A DNA stretch of 7,160 nt from Anaerolineales bacterium (GCA_024643945.1 JAHELX010000320.1:1-7160), one strand, 5' to 3'. Shown: positions 1 through 5,906, numbered from the stretch's first letter. Numbers and translations are program-made. The notes: generated from the sequence alone by a model not told the origin.

Positions 1-25
1 TAGAATTAGCGTATAAGCATTACAC

Positions 26-31
26 AGGAGG
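26..31 (+). promoter_or_regulatory. Shine-Dalgarno site that sets the start of the first gene
   Basis: A full AGGAGG lies here, followed by six bases and then ATG at 38, which is near-ideal spacing. A GTG at 32 is in the same frame but directly abuts the site and is too close to be used, so the ATG at 38 is taken as the start. A TATAAG at 12-17 could be a -10 box, but its -35 partner would be outside the window. Confidence 0.8.
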
Positions 32-37
32 GTGAAT

Positions 38-283
38 ATGAATACGAGGCGAGACGGCTCGCAATTTAAAGTTGGAAGCGGGGTAGCCGTTCACACCCTG
101 GCTAATAAGATCACCTCAGACAGTAACCCCCGCCTGCAGCGCCGCCAGCGACTGTTGGAAGCGGCGAACCAGGCACAGGCTATGTACCAGATGGCGCAGC
201 AGCAGGCAGACCCGGAGAGTCTGGCATTTTATCATGGGCTGCTAACGGGCTACGCCGTGGCTCTTCAGCTTCTCGAGTGGTAG
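38..283 (+). CDS. small hypothetical protein, 81 aa
   Basis: I do not recognise this protein. It is the only plus-strand gene supported here and is convergent with the minus-strand array; a hairpin terminator follows it 55 nt after the stop. The start at ATG 38 is chosen from the strong AGGAGG site six bases upstream. The product is soluble-looking, with no signal peptide, no membrane segment and no cysteine. Residues 1-35 are polar and basic, with an arginine-rich patch (RLQRRQR) near residues 33-39. The rest reads as two amphipathic helices: an Ala/Gln-rich one around residues 40-57, and one around 60-80 with the pattern FYHGLLTGYAVALQLLEW. The ribosome-binding site, clean stop and terminator argue for a real gene. 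Its function is unknown, and a small DNA- or protein-binding role would be a guess. Confidence 0.7.
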   Translation: MNTRRDGSQFKVGSGVAVHTLANKITSDSNPRLQRRQRLLEAANQAQAMYQMAQQQADPESLAFYHGLLTGYAVALQLLEW

Positions 284-338
284 TTCGTGGGCGACTGTGC
301 CCCTTATATCTGGAAGAAAAGTAGTGTTAATGAACAGG

Positions 339-372
339 CAAAGCCCCGCATTGGGAAAATCGCGGGGCTTTG
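339..372. terminator. hairpin terminator between convergent genes, probably bidirectional
   Basis: CAAAGCCCCGC (339-349) pairs perfectly with GCGGGGCTTTG (362-372), an 11-bp GC-rich stem with a 12-nt loop. The plus-strand tail after the stem is moderately T-rich (TTCATTTGTATT) but is not a pure T-run. The stem lies between the stop of the plus-strand gene (283) and the stop of the minus-strand DUF177 gene (453), so it can end transcription from both sides. The weaker tail on the minus strand makes that direction less certain. Confidence 0.75.
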
Positions 373-419
373 TTCATTTGTATTCTGTTCGCTCTCAAAG
401 CTCAAGCAATGCTATCAGT

Positions 420-432
420 CCTCTTGTAGAGG
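420..432. other. short perfect hairpin downstream of the DUF177 gene
   Basis: CCTCT (420-424) and AGAGG (428-432) form a 5-bp stem with a 3-nt loop, 20 nt past the DUF177 stop on the minus strand. It lacks a U-tract and may only be a 3' end stabiliser or chance. The rest of 284-452 shows no gene; the stronger hairpin at 339-372 is the likely terminator. Confidence 0.25.
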
Positions 433-452
433 ATTAGACGTCGTCGAGCGGA

Positions 453-1025
453 TTATCCCTGCTCGAAAGTCGCTTTCAGGGCCTCCCAGCGCGGATCACT
501 GGCTTCTGTATGGCAATCACAGCTTCCTTCGTTCCAGTTCTGGCCGCAATGGGGACAGAGCCCCCGGCAGTCGGGCCGGCAGAGGGGCGAAGGCAGCAAG
601 CTGAGTAACATGTCTTGCCGGACTACCTCGGCCAGGTCGAGGATGTGGTGTTCGTCAATCAGGGTAGCCGCGTCTTGACCCGGCTCCTGGGGCAGCCAGG
701 CGCCAGTTGTGATATCCAGGGTGGGGCGGAATTCCTCTTCGATCTCAAATTCGATCGGTGCCAGAAAAGTGGATAGGCAACGGCTGCATTCTAACTCAAC
801 ACTAGTTTCCAGTTCCCCGGTCACCAGGATTCCATCCCCGACCCGGGTGAAGCGTACCTGTCCGCGAAAAGGGGCCACTACCTTCAACTCATCGTCGAGC
901 GGAGGCACGTCGGCAGCGTCGACGTCATAAACGCGCCGGGCACCACTCTGTTGCTTGAGCAATTGAGCCACGTTAAACTGAAGGGAATGCGAAGGTTTCC
1001 TGTTTCGTTTTTCACTCATCTCCAT
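453..1025 (-). CDS. DUF177 (YceD-type) cysteine-rich protein, 190 aa
   Basis: This is a member of the DUF177/YceD family, whose E. coli member is linked to 23S rRNA accumulation and which often sits beside rpmF (ribosomal protein L32). The N-terminal half (residues 15-75) is the usual beta-rich part, including FNVAQLLKQQSG and a GILVTGELET strand. The family signature LECSRCLSTF follows at 79-88 with Cys80 and Cys83. A long acidic stretch, EFEIEEEF, leads to the C-terminal motif LCRPDCRGLCPHCG (148-161) and CDC (169-171), then the typical DPRWEALK (177-184). The eight cysteines (80, 83, 149, 153, 157, 160, 169, 171) suggest metal binding, which is inferred. The start is ATG 1025, with GGGGA a few bases upstream. 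ATG 1019 (GGAG three bases away) and GTG 1055 are less likely alternatives. It is the last gene of the minus-strand array, 111 nt after the coiled-coil gene. No rpmF follows. Confidence 0.93.
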   Translation of the reverse strand: MEMSEKRNRKPSHSLQFNVAQLLKQQSGARRVYDVDAADVPPLDDELKVVAPFRGQVRFTRVGDGILVTGELETSVELECSRCLSTFLAPIEFEIEEEFRPTLDITTGAWLPQEPGQDAATLIDEHHILDLAEVVRQDMLLSLLPSPLCRPDCRGLCPHCGQNWNEGSCDCHTEASDPRWEALKATFEQG

Positions 1026-1094
1026 AGTTTCCCCACGCAGCCCGCTTGCCCGCACTTATCTGTTTTTTATCCGCTCTTGCAACTACTCAGCCTG

Positions 1095-1138
1095 AAGGTG
1101 CCCGGCACTTCAAAGGCCGCAAAAGTGCCGGGCACTTT
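1095..1138. repeat. pair of 17-bp palindromes forming an inverted repeat
   Basis: The right unit (1122-1138) is a perfect palindrome, AAAGTGCC-G-GGCACTTT. The left unit (1095-1111) is a diverged copy, AAGGTGCC-C-GGCACTTC. Centre-to-centre spacing is 27 bp. As single strands the two units also pair with each other: 1098-1110 matches 1123-1135 over 13 perfect base pairs, with a 12-nt loop. The TAA stop of the coiled-coil gene (1137-1139) lies partly inside the right unit. The element fills the start of the gap before the DUF177 gene. It could be a dispersed REP-like element, a twin operator, or an RNA hairpin that adjusts expression between the two co-directional genes. No T-tract follows, so a classical terminator is unlikely. 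Confidence 0.8.
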
Positions 1139-1643
1139 ACCGGCCTTGGCCGCCGTCTTCCCTGGGAATCCGGCGGTCGGCATCTTGAGCCATGGCGGAA
1201 CTCTGCACCTGGCGGATGCCGTTGCGGACGGTCGTCAGCAGCCGCATCAATTCTTCTTCCATGCCGCTGAGCACTTCCATCACGTAGGCATCGGCGTCAG
1301 CTCTTATGCCTTCGGCGGAGCGGTGCGCGTGTGCAATAATTTCATCAGCTTTGGCCTGCGCGGCCTTGACAATCTCGTGATCGTCGGCGATGCTACCAAC
1401 CTGTTCCTGGGCCAAACTGACGATACGATCTGCTTCTTCCTGTGCTTGTTCCAGCAGTCGCTCCCGCTCGGCGCTGATACGCTTGGCCTGTTTCACTTCC
1501 TCAGGAATGGAAATGCGCATCTGGTCAATGATGTCGAGGAAGGCATCCTCCTGAATCACGACGTTCGACGTGAAGGGGAGCCGCCAACTCCCGTTGAGAA
1601 GCGTTTCCAACCGGTCAACCAAGTGGAGGATGTCGATGGTCAT
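1137..1643 (-). CDS. coiled-coil DivIVA-like protein, 168 aa
   Basis: No enzyme motif is visible. Residues 1-50 (MTIDILHLVDRLETLL ... DAFLDIIDQMRISIPEEV) match the N-terminal segment I recall from small Chloroflexota and Actinobacteria proteins encoded next to coaD and DUF177. Residues 48-118 are a highly charged, alanine-rich helix with heptad character (VKQAKRISAERERLLEQAQE, then repeated AxxxADEI / AEGIRADADAY units), resembling DivIVA or ATP-synthase b-type coiled coils. A second helix at 119-148 carries LSGMEEELMRLL. The last 18 residues are polar and probably disordered. There is no signal peptide or membrane helix. The mycobacterial division protein SepIVA is, from memory, a coiled-coil protein in the same setting, so a division or envelope role is a reasonable guess. 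ATG 1643 is preferred over GTG 1646, which overlaps the AAAGGGGG ribosome-binding site. It starts 30 nt after coaD, so the two are probably cotranscribed. Confidence 0.85.
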   Translation of the reverse strand: MTIDILHLVDRLETLLNGSWRLPFTSNVVIQEDAFLDIIDQMRISIPEEVKQAKRISAERERLLEQAQEEADRIVSLAQEQVGSIADDHEIVKAAQAKADEIIAHAHRSAEGIRADADAYVMEVLSGMEEELMRLLTTVRNGIRQVQSSAMAQDADRRIPREDGGQGR

Positions 1644-1673
1644 CACCCCCTTTCGATAGGCACCAGCTCCGAT

Positions 1674-2201
1674 CTAATCCCGGAGCGAAACCAGCTTCAC
1701 CTTGTTGTCGCCGTCTCCCCCCAGTTCGCGCATTTTGGCGTGAAGAGCCTGGATGACGTGAGGCGGCACCAAATCGGTGGTGTCACCGCCAGCCAGAGCG
1801 ATTTCTTTGACCACGCTCGAACTGAGGAATGAATATTCTTGACTGGTCATCAGACATACCGTGTCAATATCGGGAGCCAGGTTACGGTTGGTGAGCGCGA
1901 GCTGAAATTCCCACTCAAAGTCAGAGAGCACCCGCAGGCCACGCACAATGACGGACGCTCCCTGCTCCCGGGCAAATTCCACCGTCAGGCCGGTGTAGCG
2001 TTCGACTCGCACGTTGGGCAGACCAGCCAGCGCGTCGTGAGTCATCTGCCAGCGCTGCTCCGGCGAAAATAGCAGGTTCTTGAGCGGGCGATCGTAAACG
2101 GCCACAATCAGCTCACTGAAGAGCGCGGCGGCGCGCGTAGCGATGTCGATGTGCCCCATGGTGATGGGATCAAAGGTGGCCGGATAGATAGCTCGTGTCA
2201 T
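1674..2201 (-). CDS. coaD: phosphopantetheine adenylyltransferase, 175 aa
   Basis: CoaD transfers AMP from ATP to 4'-phosphopantetheine, giving dephospho-CoA, the penultimate step of coenzyme A synthesis in the cytoplasm. The nucleotidyltransferase fold is plain: YPATFDPITMGH at 6-17 holds the TxGH motif (Thr14, Gly16, His17). Lys41 matches the pantetheine-side lysine of the E. coli enzyme. VRGLRVLSDFEWEFQLALTN spans 86-105, and YSFLSSSVVKEIA at 123-135 is the ISSS-type ATP-binding motif. The consensus glycine in YPG(T/S)FDP is alanine here (Ala8). At 175 aa it is slightly longer than the usual ~160 because of a polar tail (GGDGDNKVKLVSLRD). ATG 2201 has GGAG at 2211-2214, about nine bases upstream. 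A 140-nt gap with a large inverted repeat separates it from recG; the coiled-coil gene follows after 30 nt. Confidence 0.97.
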   Translation of the reverse strand: MTRAIYPATFDPITMGHIDIATRAAALFSELIVAVYDRPLKNLLFSPEQRWQMTHDALAGLPNVRVERYTGLTVEFAREQGASVIVRGLRVLSDFEWEFQLALTNRNLAPDIDTVCLMTSQEYSFLSSSVVKEIALAGGDTTDLVPPHVIQALHAKMRELGGDGDNKVKLVSLRD

Positions 2202-2224
2202 CAGATCATTCTCCGTACTCAGCT

Positions 2225-2320
2225 ACCCTTGCGAAGGTTACGACAACCTGGCTAACAGGGCAGTTTTCGGTAGACCAAGGCATTTTCGCTCTGAAAACTC
2301 TCACCAACCTTCGCAAGGGT
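2225..2320. repeat. 15-bp inverted repeat with nested inner stem, between recG and coaD
   Basis: ACCCTTGCGAAGGTT (2225-2239) is the exact reverse complement of AACCTTCGCAAGGGT (2306-2320), with 66 nt between the arms. Inside, AGTTTTC (2262-2268) pairs with GAAAACT (2293-2299), and the stem can be extended inward by a G-T and a G-C pair. Each outer arm is also a small palindrome by itself (CCTT-N3-AAGG), so the arms can act as two separate protein-binding sites or as one long stem. TA is found close to each end (2224-2225 and 2321-2322), which would fit a miniature TA-inserting element, though the right boundary is off by one base. It could instead be an attenuator in the recG-coaD transcript. 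Confidence 0.8.
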
Positions 2321-2341
2321 TACCTGGCCTGATTAGTTACA

Positions 2342-4825
2342 TTAGCTCAAATCAGTTTGAGGCTGCCAGAACGCGTGCAGCTTGCGCGACAGCAGCCGGT
2401 GCTGGGGTTGGCCGAGCTCGGGATCACTCTCGAAGAGATGCCTGGCCTCGTTGCGAGCCATTTCCAGCAAGCGGGTGTCGCTCAGTTTGGCCAGCTTAAT
2501 GTCGGGCAACCCACTCTGGCGCGTGCCAAAAAATTCGCCAGGCCCGCGCAGCTTCAAATCCTCTTCGGCCAGCTTAAAGCCGTCGTTGGTCTCGCTGATG
2601 ATGCGCAGCCGGGCCTCGGCATCGGCAGTGGTGGCGTCGGCCAGCAGCAAACAGTAGCTCTGGTGCTCGCCGCGTCCTACCCGGCCCCGGAATTGATGCA
2701 GTTGGGCCAGGCCGAATCGGTTTGCGCCTTCTACCAGCATCAGGCTGGCATTGGGCACGTCAATGCCTACTTCGACGACAGCCGTCGAGACGAGAATGTG
2801 CAGTTCGCCATTGCGAAATTGCTTCATAACCGCATCTTTTTCTTCCGCCTTCATCCGGCCGTGCAGCAGGCCCAGGTTCAGGTCGGGGAAGATCTCTTGT
2901 TGCAGGCGGGCGTGTTCTTCCACGGCCGATTTAGCCTCGACCTTTTCCGACTCTTCTACCAACGGGCAAATGATGAAAGCCTGGCGTCCCTGTTCAATTT
3001 GGGCGCGGACAAAGGTGTAGGCCCGTTCGCGTTCCATCGGTGTCAGCCAGCGGGTGATGATCGTCTGCCGGCCGGGCGGCATCTCATCTATCACCGACAG
3101 ATCCAGATCGCCGTAAAGGGTAAGGGCCAGCGAGCGCGGGATGGGGGTGGCACTCATCACCAACACGTGCGGGTTATACCCCTTGTCGCGCAAGGCGGCC
3201 CGCTGCTGCACGCCAAAGCGGTGTTGTTCATCGATGATGGCCAGCCTCAAGTCATTGAAGGCCACCGTCCCCTGGATGAGGGCGTGGGTGCCCACGACCA
3301 ACCTGGCGTGTCCACTGGCGATTTCCTGATAGATGGCGTCTCGCTCGGCGGCGGGAGTGCTGCCCGTCAAAAGGCGAACAACAAAGCGCGGATCGCCCCT
3401 GGCGAGTTGGGAATTCTCGATCAACTGGGTAATGCTGCGGTAATGTTGTTCGGCCAGGATTTCGGTAGGGGCCATCAAAGCGCTCTGGGCCCCGCCGGCG
3501 GCGGTGACAAGCATGGCCGCCAGCGCCACCACCGTCTTACCCGATCCCACGTCGCCCTGCAAAAGGCGGCTCATCGGCACCGGTTGGCGCAGGTCGTCGA
3601 TAATTTCCCCCAGCACCTTATGTTGGGCATCGGTGAGGGCGAAGGGCAGGGATGCAACGAAGTCCTGCAGCAGTCCTTCGTCCCCAGCCACGGGACGCCC
3701 TGGTTGGGAGCGCCACTCGCGTCGCTGGCGCAAAACACCCAGTTGGATGAGCAGGAACTCGTCAAAAGCGAGCCGGCGGCGGGCGGCCTCAAGAGATTCC
3801 CAGGTATCAGGGAAGTGAATCTGGCGCACCGCCTGGTCGAGAGGAGGCAGGTCCAATCGCTCGCGGTTGGCCTGGGGCAGATGGTCGGGCAGTCGCTGCG
3901 TCCAGTAGTCCACGGTGCGCTTCATCAGGCTGCGCAGCCATTTTTGAGTGATGCCCTGCGTGAGCGGGTAAACCGGCACCAATCGCCCGGTGTGTATCAA
4001 ATGCCTGTCCAACGGCTCCCATTCGGGGGACTGAAAGACCAGCCGGCCCAGGTATTCATCTACCGTGCCGCTGATGACGATCTGATCCCCTGCTTTGAGT
4101 TTGTCGATAAGCCAGGGTTGGTTGAACCAGGTGGCCTGGATGGTGGCGGTGCCGTCGCTTAGCGTGCTGGTAATGACCGTCCCACCGCGACGGGTCTCGC
4201 GCGCCAGGGTTTCCCACACGGTCCCGATGATGGTGACCTCTTCTCCGTATTCAAGCTGGTTGATGGTTTTGAGGGAGCGATAGTCGTCGTAGCGGCGCGG
4301 GTAAAGGGCCAGCATATCGCCAATCGTCAGCACGCCCAGGTTGGCCATGCGCCGGGCATAGCCCGTTTTGATGCCGGGCAGCCGGGTAACAGGTGAATCG
4401 AGGCCATCAATGCTGCGTTCCGGTGGCTCGGGCCTGGATGGGGTCGAGGTCGCGGCAGGGCGCCCAGCATCACCGACCACTTCCCGATAGCCAGGCGAAG
4501 CCTCGCCGGTCGCCGGGGAACTGGCAGAAGGTGGGGTGAGTTCCTGGTCTAAGGTAGGTGACGGAGGACCGCCCGCGATTTTGTCCAGCAAGTCATCGAT
4601 CAGGGTTGCTCGCTCCCTCTGTTCTTTGAGAGATGAATATTGGCGGAGCAACCCGGCGATTTCTTCAATGAGCAGCCGCTCCTCTTTGGTGCCAACCTGG
4701 GTGATGGCCTCGGTCGCCCATGTATCGGACAGCCGTTCCAGCCCACCCACGACGGCTCTATTGTCGTAACCCCGTTGCTTCTCCAAGGCCAACATCTTGC
4801 TCAGGGTTTCGAAAGGCAATGACAT
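2342..4825 (-). CDS. recG: ATP-dependent DNA helicase RecG, 827 aa
   Basis: RecG unwinds branched DNA and regresses stalled replication forks. The wedge/OB domain lies around residues 145-280 (GIKTGYARRMANLGVLTIGD ... EEVTIIGTVWE, with VPVYPLTQGIT after it). Helicase motifs are complete: Walker A GDVGSGKT 424-431, APTEILAEQH 452-461, DEQH box 532-535, SATPIPR 558-564, LHGRMK 654-659, STAVVEVGIDVPNA 680-693, and QLHQFRGRVGR 708-718. The RecG-specific TRG region is at about 741-772 (ETNDGFKLAEEDLKLRGPGEF). E. coli RecG has 693 residues; here about 85 extra helical residues plus a Pro/Ser/Thr-rich linker (86-140) precede the core, as I recall for Chloroflexota RecG. ATG 4825 is preceded by an AGGAT-type ribosome site, and a strong promoter lies at 4884-4912. 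In many bacteria recG lies near fakA and near coaD, as here. Confidence 0.98.
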   Translation of the reverse strand: MSLPFETLSKMLALEKQRGYDNRAVVGGLERLSDTWATEAITQVGTKEERLLIEEIAGLLRQYSSLKEQRERATLIDDLLDKIAGGPPSPTLDQELTPPSASSPATGEASPGYREVVGDAGRPAATSTPSRPEPPERSIDGLDSPVTRLPGIKTGYARRMANLGVLTIGDMLALYPRRYDDYRSLKTINQLEYGEEVTIIGTVWETLARETRRGGTVITSTLSDGTATIQATWFNQPWLIDKLKAGDQIVISGTVDEYLGRLVFQSPEWEPLDRHLIHTGRLVPVYPLTQGITQKWLRSLMKRTVDYWTQRLPDHLPQANRERLDLPPLDQAVRQIHFPDTWESLEAARRRLAFDEFLLIQLGVLRQRREWRSQPGRPVAGDEGLLQDFVASLPFALTDAQHKVLGEIIDDLRQPVPMSRLLQGDVGSGKTVVALAAMLVTAAGGAQSALMAPTEILAEQHYRSITQLIENSQLARGDPRFVVRLLTGSTPAAERDAIYQEIASGHARLVVGTHALIQGTVAFNDLRLAIIDEQHRFGVQQRAALRDKGYNPHVLVMSATPIPRSLALTLYGDLDLSVIDEMPPGRQTIITRWLTPMERERAYTFVRAQIEQGRQAFIICPLVEESEKVEAKSAVEEHARLQQEIFPDLNLGLLHGRMKAEEKDAVMKQFRNGELHILVSTAVVEVGIDVPNASLMLVEGANRFGLAQLHQFRGRVGRGEHQSYCLLLADATTADAEARLRIISETNDGFKLAEEDLKLRGPGEFFGTRQSGLPDIKLAKLSDTRLLEMARNEARHLFESDPELGQPQHRLLSRKLHAFWQPQTDLS

Positions 4826-4883
4826 AATATATCCTATCCTGGCGTCCCTCTACATAAGAGAAGGACTAATTCGATGATACTTG

Positions 4884-4912
4884 ATATTATCACGCCTCCC
4901 CTGTCATGTCAA
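4884..4912 (-). promoter_or_regulatory. sigma-70-type promoter for recG
   Basis: On the minus strand a perfect -35 TTGACA (4912-4907) is followed by 17 bases and TAATAT (4889-4884). A shifted reading gives GATAAT with a 15-base spacer, so the -10 could be either. Transcription would start near 4876, giving a leader of about 50 nt before the recG ATG at 4825. The inverted repeat ATGTC-N6-GACAT (4906-4921) overlaps the -35 and could be an operator. This promoter suggests that recG and the genes after it can be expressed independently of the fak genes. Confidence 0.65.
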
Positions 4913-4950
4913 TTTGGACATAACCTGGATGTATTTCGGTTTTAGGGCAA

Positions 4951-5031
4951 ACCTCTCCCCCAGCCCCTCCCCGCCGCAGGGAGGGGAGCAAATCTCCCCT
5001 TCCCTGGGAGGGAAGGGGCCGGGGGTTAGGT
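4951..5031. repeat. 81-bp GC-rich imperfect palindrome with two internal hairpins
   Basis: The ends, ACCTCTCCCCCAGCCCC (4951-4967) and GGGGCCGGGGGTTAGGT (5015-5031), match as inverted repeats at 14 of 17 positions. Inside are two hairpins: CCCCTCCC/GGGAGGGG (4964-4971 with 4979-4986, 7-nt loop) and CCCCTTCCCT/AGGGAAGGGG (4996-5005 with 5009-5018, 3-nt loop), both perfect. The outer and inner pairings compete. The sequence closely resembles the C-rich/G-rich dispersed intergenic repeats I recall from Chloroflexota and some other high-GC genomes. It sits 18 nt past the stop of the second degV gene on the minus strand and upstream of the recG promoter, so it may also act as a transcript 3' end barrier. 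No U-tract follows. Confidence 0.8.
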
Positions 5032-5048
5032 CTGCCTCCGAAAGGCGA

Positions 5049-5906
5049 TCATATTTTGGTCTCAGCGCTCCGGCCCCGGATCAAGGCAATACCCACCGTC
5101 CCGACCCCGACGTGGATGCCAATGATGACCCCCGCTTCATAGGTGAAGGTGCCGGGCGGGAGCAGGTCGGTGAGGGCATGACCGAGGGCTTGGGCCGCCT
5201 CAGGGTGTTGGATATGGGCCAGCACCACGCGCTCGAAGGGAGCCATCGAGCGTACCGCCTGGATCAGGTGCTGTTGGGCCCGCCCCCAGCTATGTACCCG
5301 TTCTTGCAGCAAGACCTGGCCCTGGTGTACATGCAAAATCGGCTTGATGTGCAATAAATTCCCCAGGCGAGCGACGATCTGGGTGATACGACCGCTTCGG
5401 CGCAGATTGTCGAGGGTGCTGGGGATGGCAAACAGATGGGTTCGCGGTTTCAGGTCGTCCAGTATGTTGAGAACTTCCGCCAACGAAGCGCCGTCTCGCG
5501 CAGCTTCGGCTGCGACCATTGCCATTAGCCCCATACCCAAACTGATCTGGCCAGAGTCTACGGGCACGACGCGCAGGCTGTCGGCCACGGCTTCTGCGCC
5601 CAGGCGCGCAGAGTTGAAGATACCGCTATGTTGGGAACTGAGATGGATGGAGACAACCGCCTCCGTCTCAGCAGCCAGCCGCCGGTAAATATCTTCGAAG
5701 ATACCTGGCGCGGGCGCAGCCGTGCTGGGGAAGTGAGGGCCAGTTTGTAGCCGTGCGAAGAACTCGGCGCGCGTGATATCCACGCCTTCCCGGAAGGTCT
5801 GACCGCCGAAGCGAACCAGGCAGGGGACAACCGTAATGTCCAGTTCGGCCATCATCTCGGGTGGTAGATCGACGGTGCTATCAACGACGATCTTTACCGG
5901 AGGCAT
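5049..5906 (-). CDS. DegV family fatty-acid-binding protein (FakB type), second copy, 285 aa
   Basis: DegV/FakB proteins hold a fatty acid and present its carboxylate to the kinase FakA, yielding acyl phosphate. The length fits the family (about 280-290). Visible landmarks are VVDSTVDLP (7-15), ELDITVVP (21-28), GVDITRAEFF (41-50), SIHLSSQHSGIFNSA (86-100), RRSGRIT (169-175), HIKPIL (186-191), and IGIHVGVGTVGIA (262-274) with the conserved histidine at 265. In the usual SGT ligand motif it has S-G-I (94-96), and the TSQPS loop is replaced by TAAPA (62-66), so ligand contacts differ from textbook FakB. It is a tandem paralogue of the upstream copy, with 27 of the first 50 residues identical. 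ATG 5906 begins the conserved strand. No convincing ribosome-binding site precedes it; with the upstream stop only 31 nt away, translation is probably coupled. Fatty-acid specificity cannot be read from the sequence. Confidence 0.93.
   Translation of the reverse strand: MPPVKIVVDSTVDLPPEMMAELDITVVPCLVRFGGQTFREGVDITRAEFFARLQTGPHFPSTAAPAPGIFEDIYRRLAAETEAVVSIHLSSQHSGIFNSARLGAEAVADSLRVVPVDSGQISLGMGLMAMVAAEAARDGASLAEVLNILDDLKPRTHLFAIPSTLDNLRRSGRITQIVARLGNLLHIKPILHVHQGQVLLQERVHSWGRAQQHLIQAVRSMAPFERVVLAHIQHPEAAQALGHALTDLLPPGTFTYEAGVIIGIHVGVGTVGIALIRGRSAETKI

Noticed and set aside
287..604. 105-codon plus-strand frame
   Set aside because: It runs through the terminator hairpin and then antisense to the DUF177 gene, and has no ribosome-binding site.
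1095..1138. Classical intrinsic terminator after the coiled-coil gene
   Set aside because: The stem is strong, but no T-rich tract follows on the minus strand, and a co-directional gene starts about 70 nt further on.
951..1832. 293-codon open frame on the plus strand
   Set aside because: It spans the opposite strand of three real genes and two gaps, has no ribosome-binding site, and its product has no family features.
2357..4162. 601-codon open frame on the plus strand, opposite recG
   Set aside because: It lies wholly inside recG, which has every helicase motif. Its product shows no recognisable family and looks like the complement of a GC-biased coding strand.
4881..5357. 158-codon plus-strand frame containing a Pro/Ser/Gly-rich stretch
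   Set aside because: The stretch resembling LSPSPSPPQGG is simply the translation of the palindromic repeat at 4951-5031, and the rest is antisense to the second degV gene.
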